Shown here piece after piece: positions 14,321 through 14,352 of a stretch of 14,352 bases of DNA. Under the pieces are notes generated by a model. The model saw nothing but the letters and a program-made list of their open reading frames with translations, did no database searches and was not told the origin of the DNA. The number at the start of each line of letters is the position of its first letter. The stretch's first letter is position 1. The stretch is from contig NZ_CAMLDX010000089.1 of assembly GCF_946478885.1 (NCBI RefSeq), forward strand, positions 1-14,352. Direction: 5' to 3'. Source of the stretch: an uncultured Bacillus sp. GTDB taxonomy: Bacteria; Bacillota; Bacilli; Bacillales_B; DSM-18226. The position numbers and the translations under genes are program-made.

Positions 14321-14352
14321 GTCTTTGGTTGCGTATGTTCACTGCTTTTATT

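Noticed and set aside
1..14352. tRNA, rRNA, CRISPR array, transposase or replication origin
   Set aside because: No cloverleaf, rRNA-like sequence, regularly spaced direct repeats, transposase motif or DnaA-box cluster was seen on either strand by eye.

Overview
The window looks like a chromosomal segment of a Bacillaceae member (Bacillus or a close relative). The evidence is protein similarity I recognise plus gene order: yqjA, mce/yqjC, yqjD, yqjE, yqjH (Pol IV), gndA/yqjI, zwf and rnz/yqjK follow the order remembered for the Bacillus subtilis yqj region. Strong GGAGG-type ribosome binding sites, TTG/GTG starts and T-tailed hairpins fit this too. No database was consulted.

Layout: bases 1-1116 are a visibly AT-rich, 5'-truncated gene for a caspase-like (C14/metacaspase-type) protease. 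It has an intact His/Cys dyad but appears broken by two frameshifts. It abuts the core block, which starts with yqjA (putative aromatic-acid exporter family, 1293-2279). Next come a 51-residue protein with two CxxC pairs (2402-2557), a convergent membrane protein of DUF5362 type (minus strand), and a 33-residue Prli42-type stressosome miniprotein (minus strand, TTG start). A two-gene operon for methylmalonyl-CoA epimerase and an acyl-CoA carboxylase carboxyltransferase follows, then yqjE (M20 peptidase), Pol IV and gndA. zwf converges on gndA. rnz diverges from zwf and is followed by an SNF-family sodium-dependent transporter.

How the genes work together: gndA and zwf encode the two NADPH-forming dehydrogenases of the oxidative pentose phosphate pathway and face each other across an elaborate fold-back repeat. 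mce and yqjD belong to propionyl/methylmalonyl-CoA metabolism; the biotin carboxylase, biotin carrier and mutase are not in the window. The remaining genes are independent housekeeping functions: tRNA 3' processing, translesion synthesis, peptide turnover and transport.

The least ordinary items are the decayed caspase-like gene, the nested inverted-repeat element at 10070-10156 (with a possibly related GGTGTC-bearing terminator at 14281-14320), the long A/T palindromes upstream of mce, and the small proteins. I see no complete new multi-gene system; any partner of the caspase-like gene would lie left of base 1. I found no tRNA, rRNA, CRISPR array, insertion sequence or origin.
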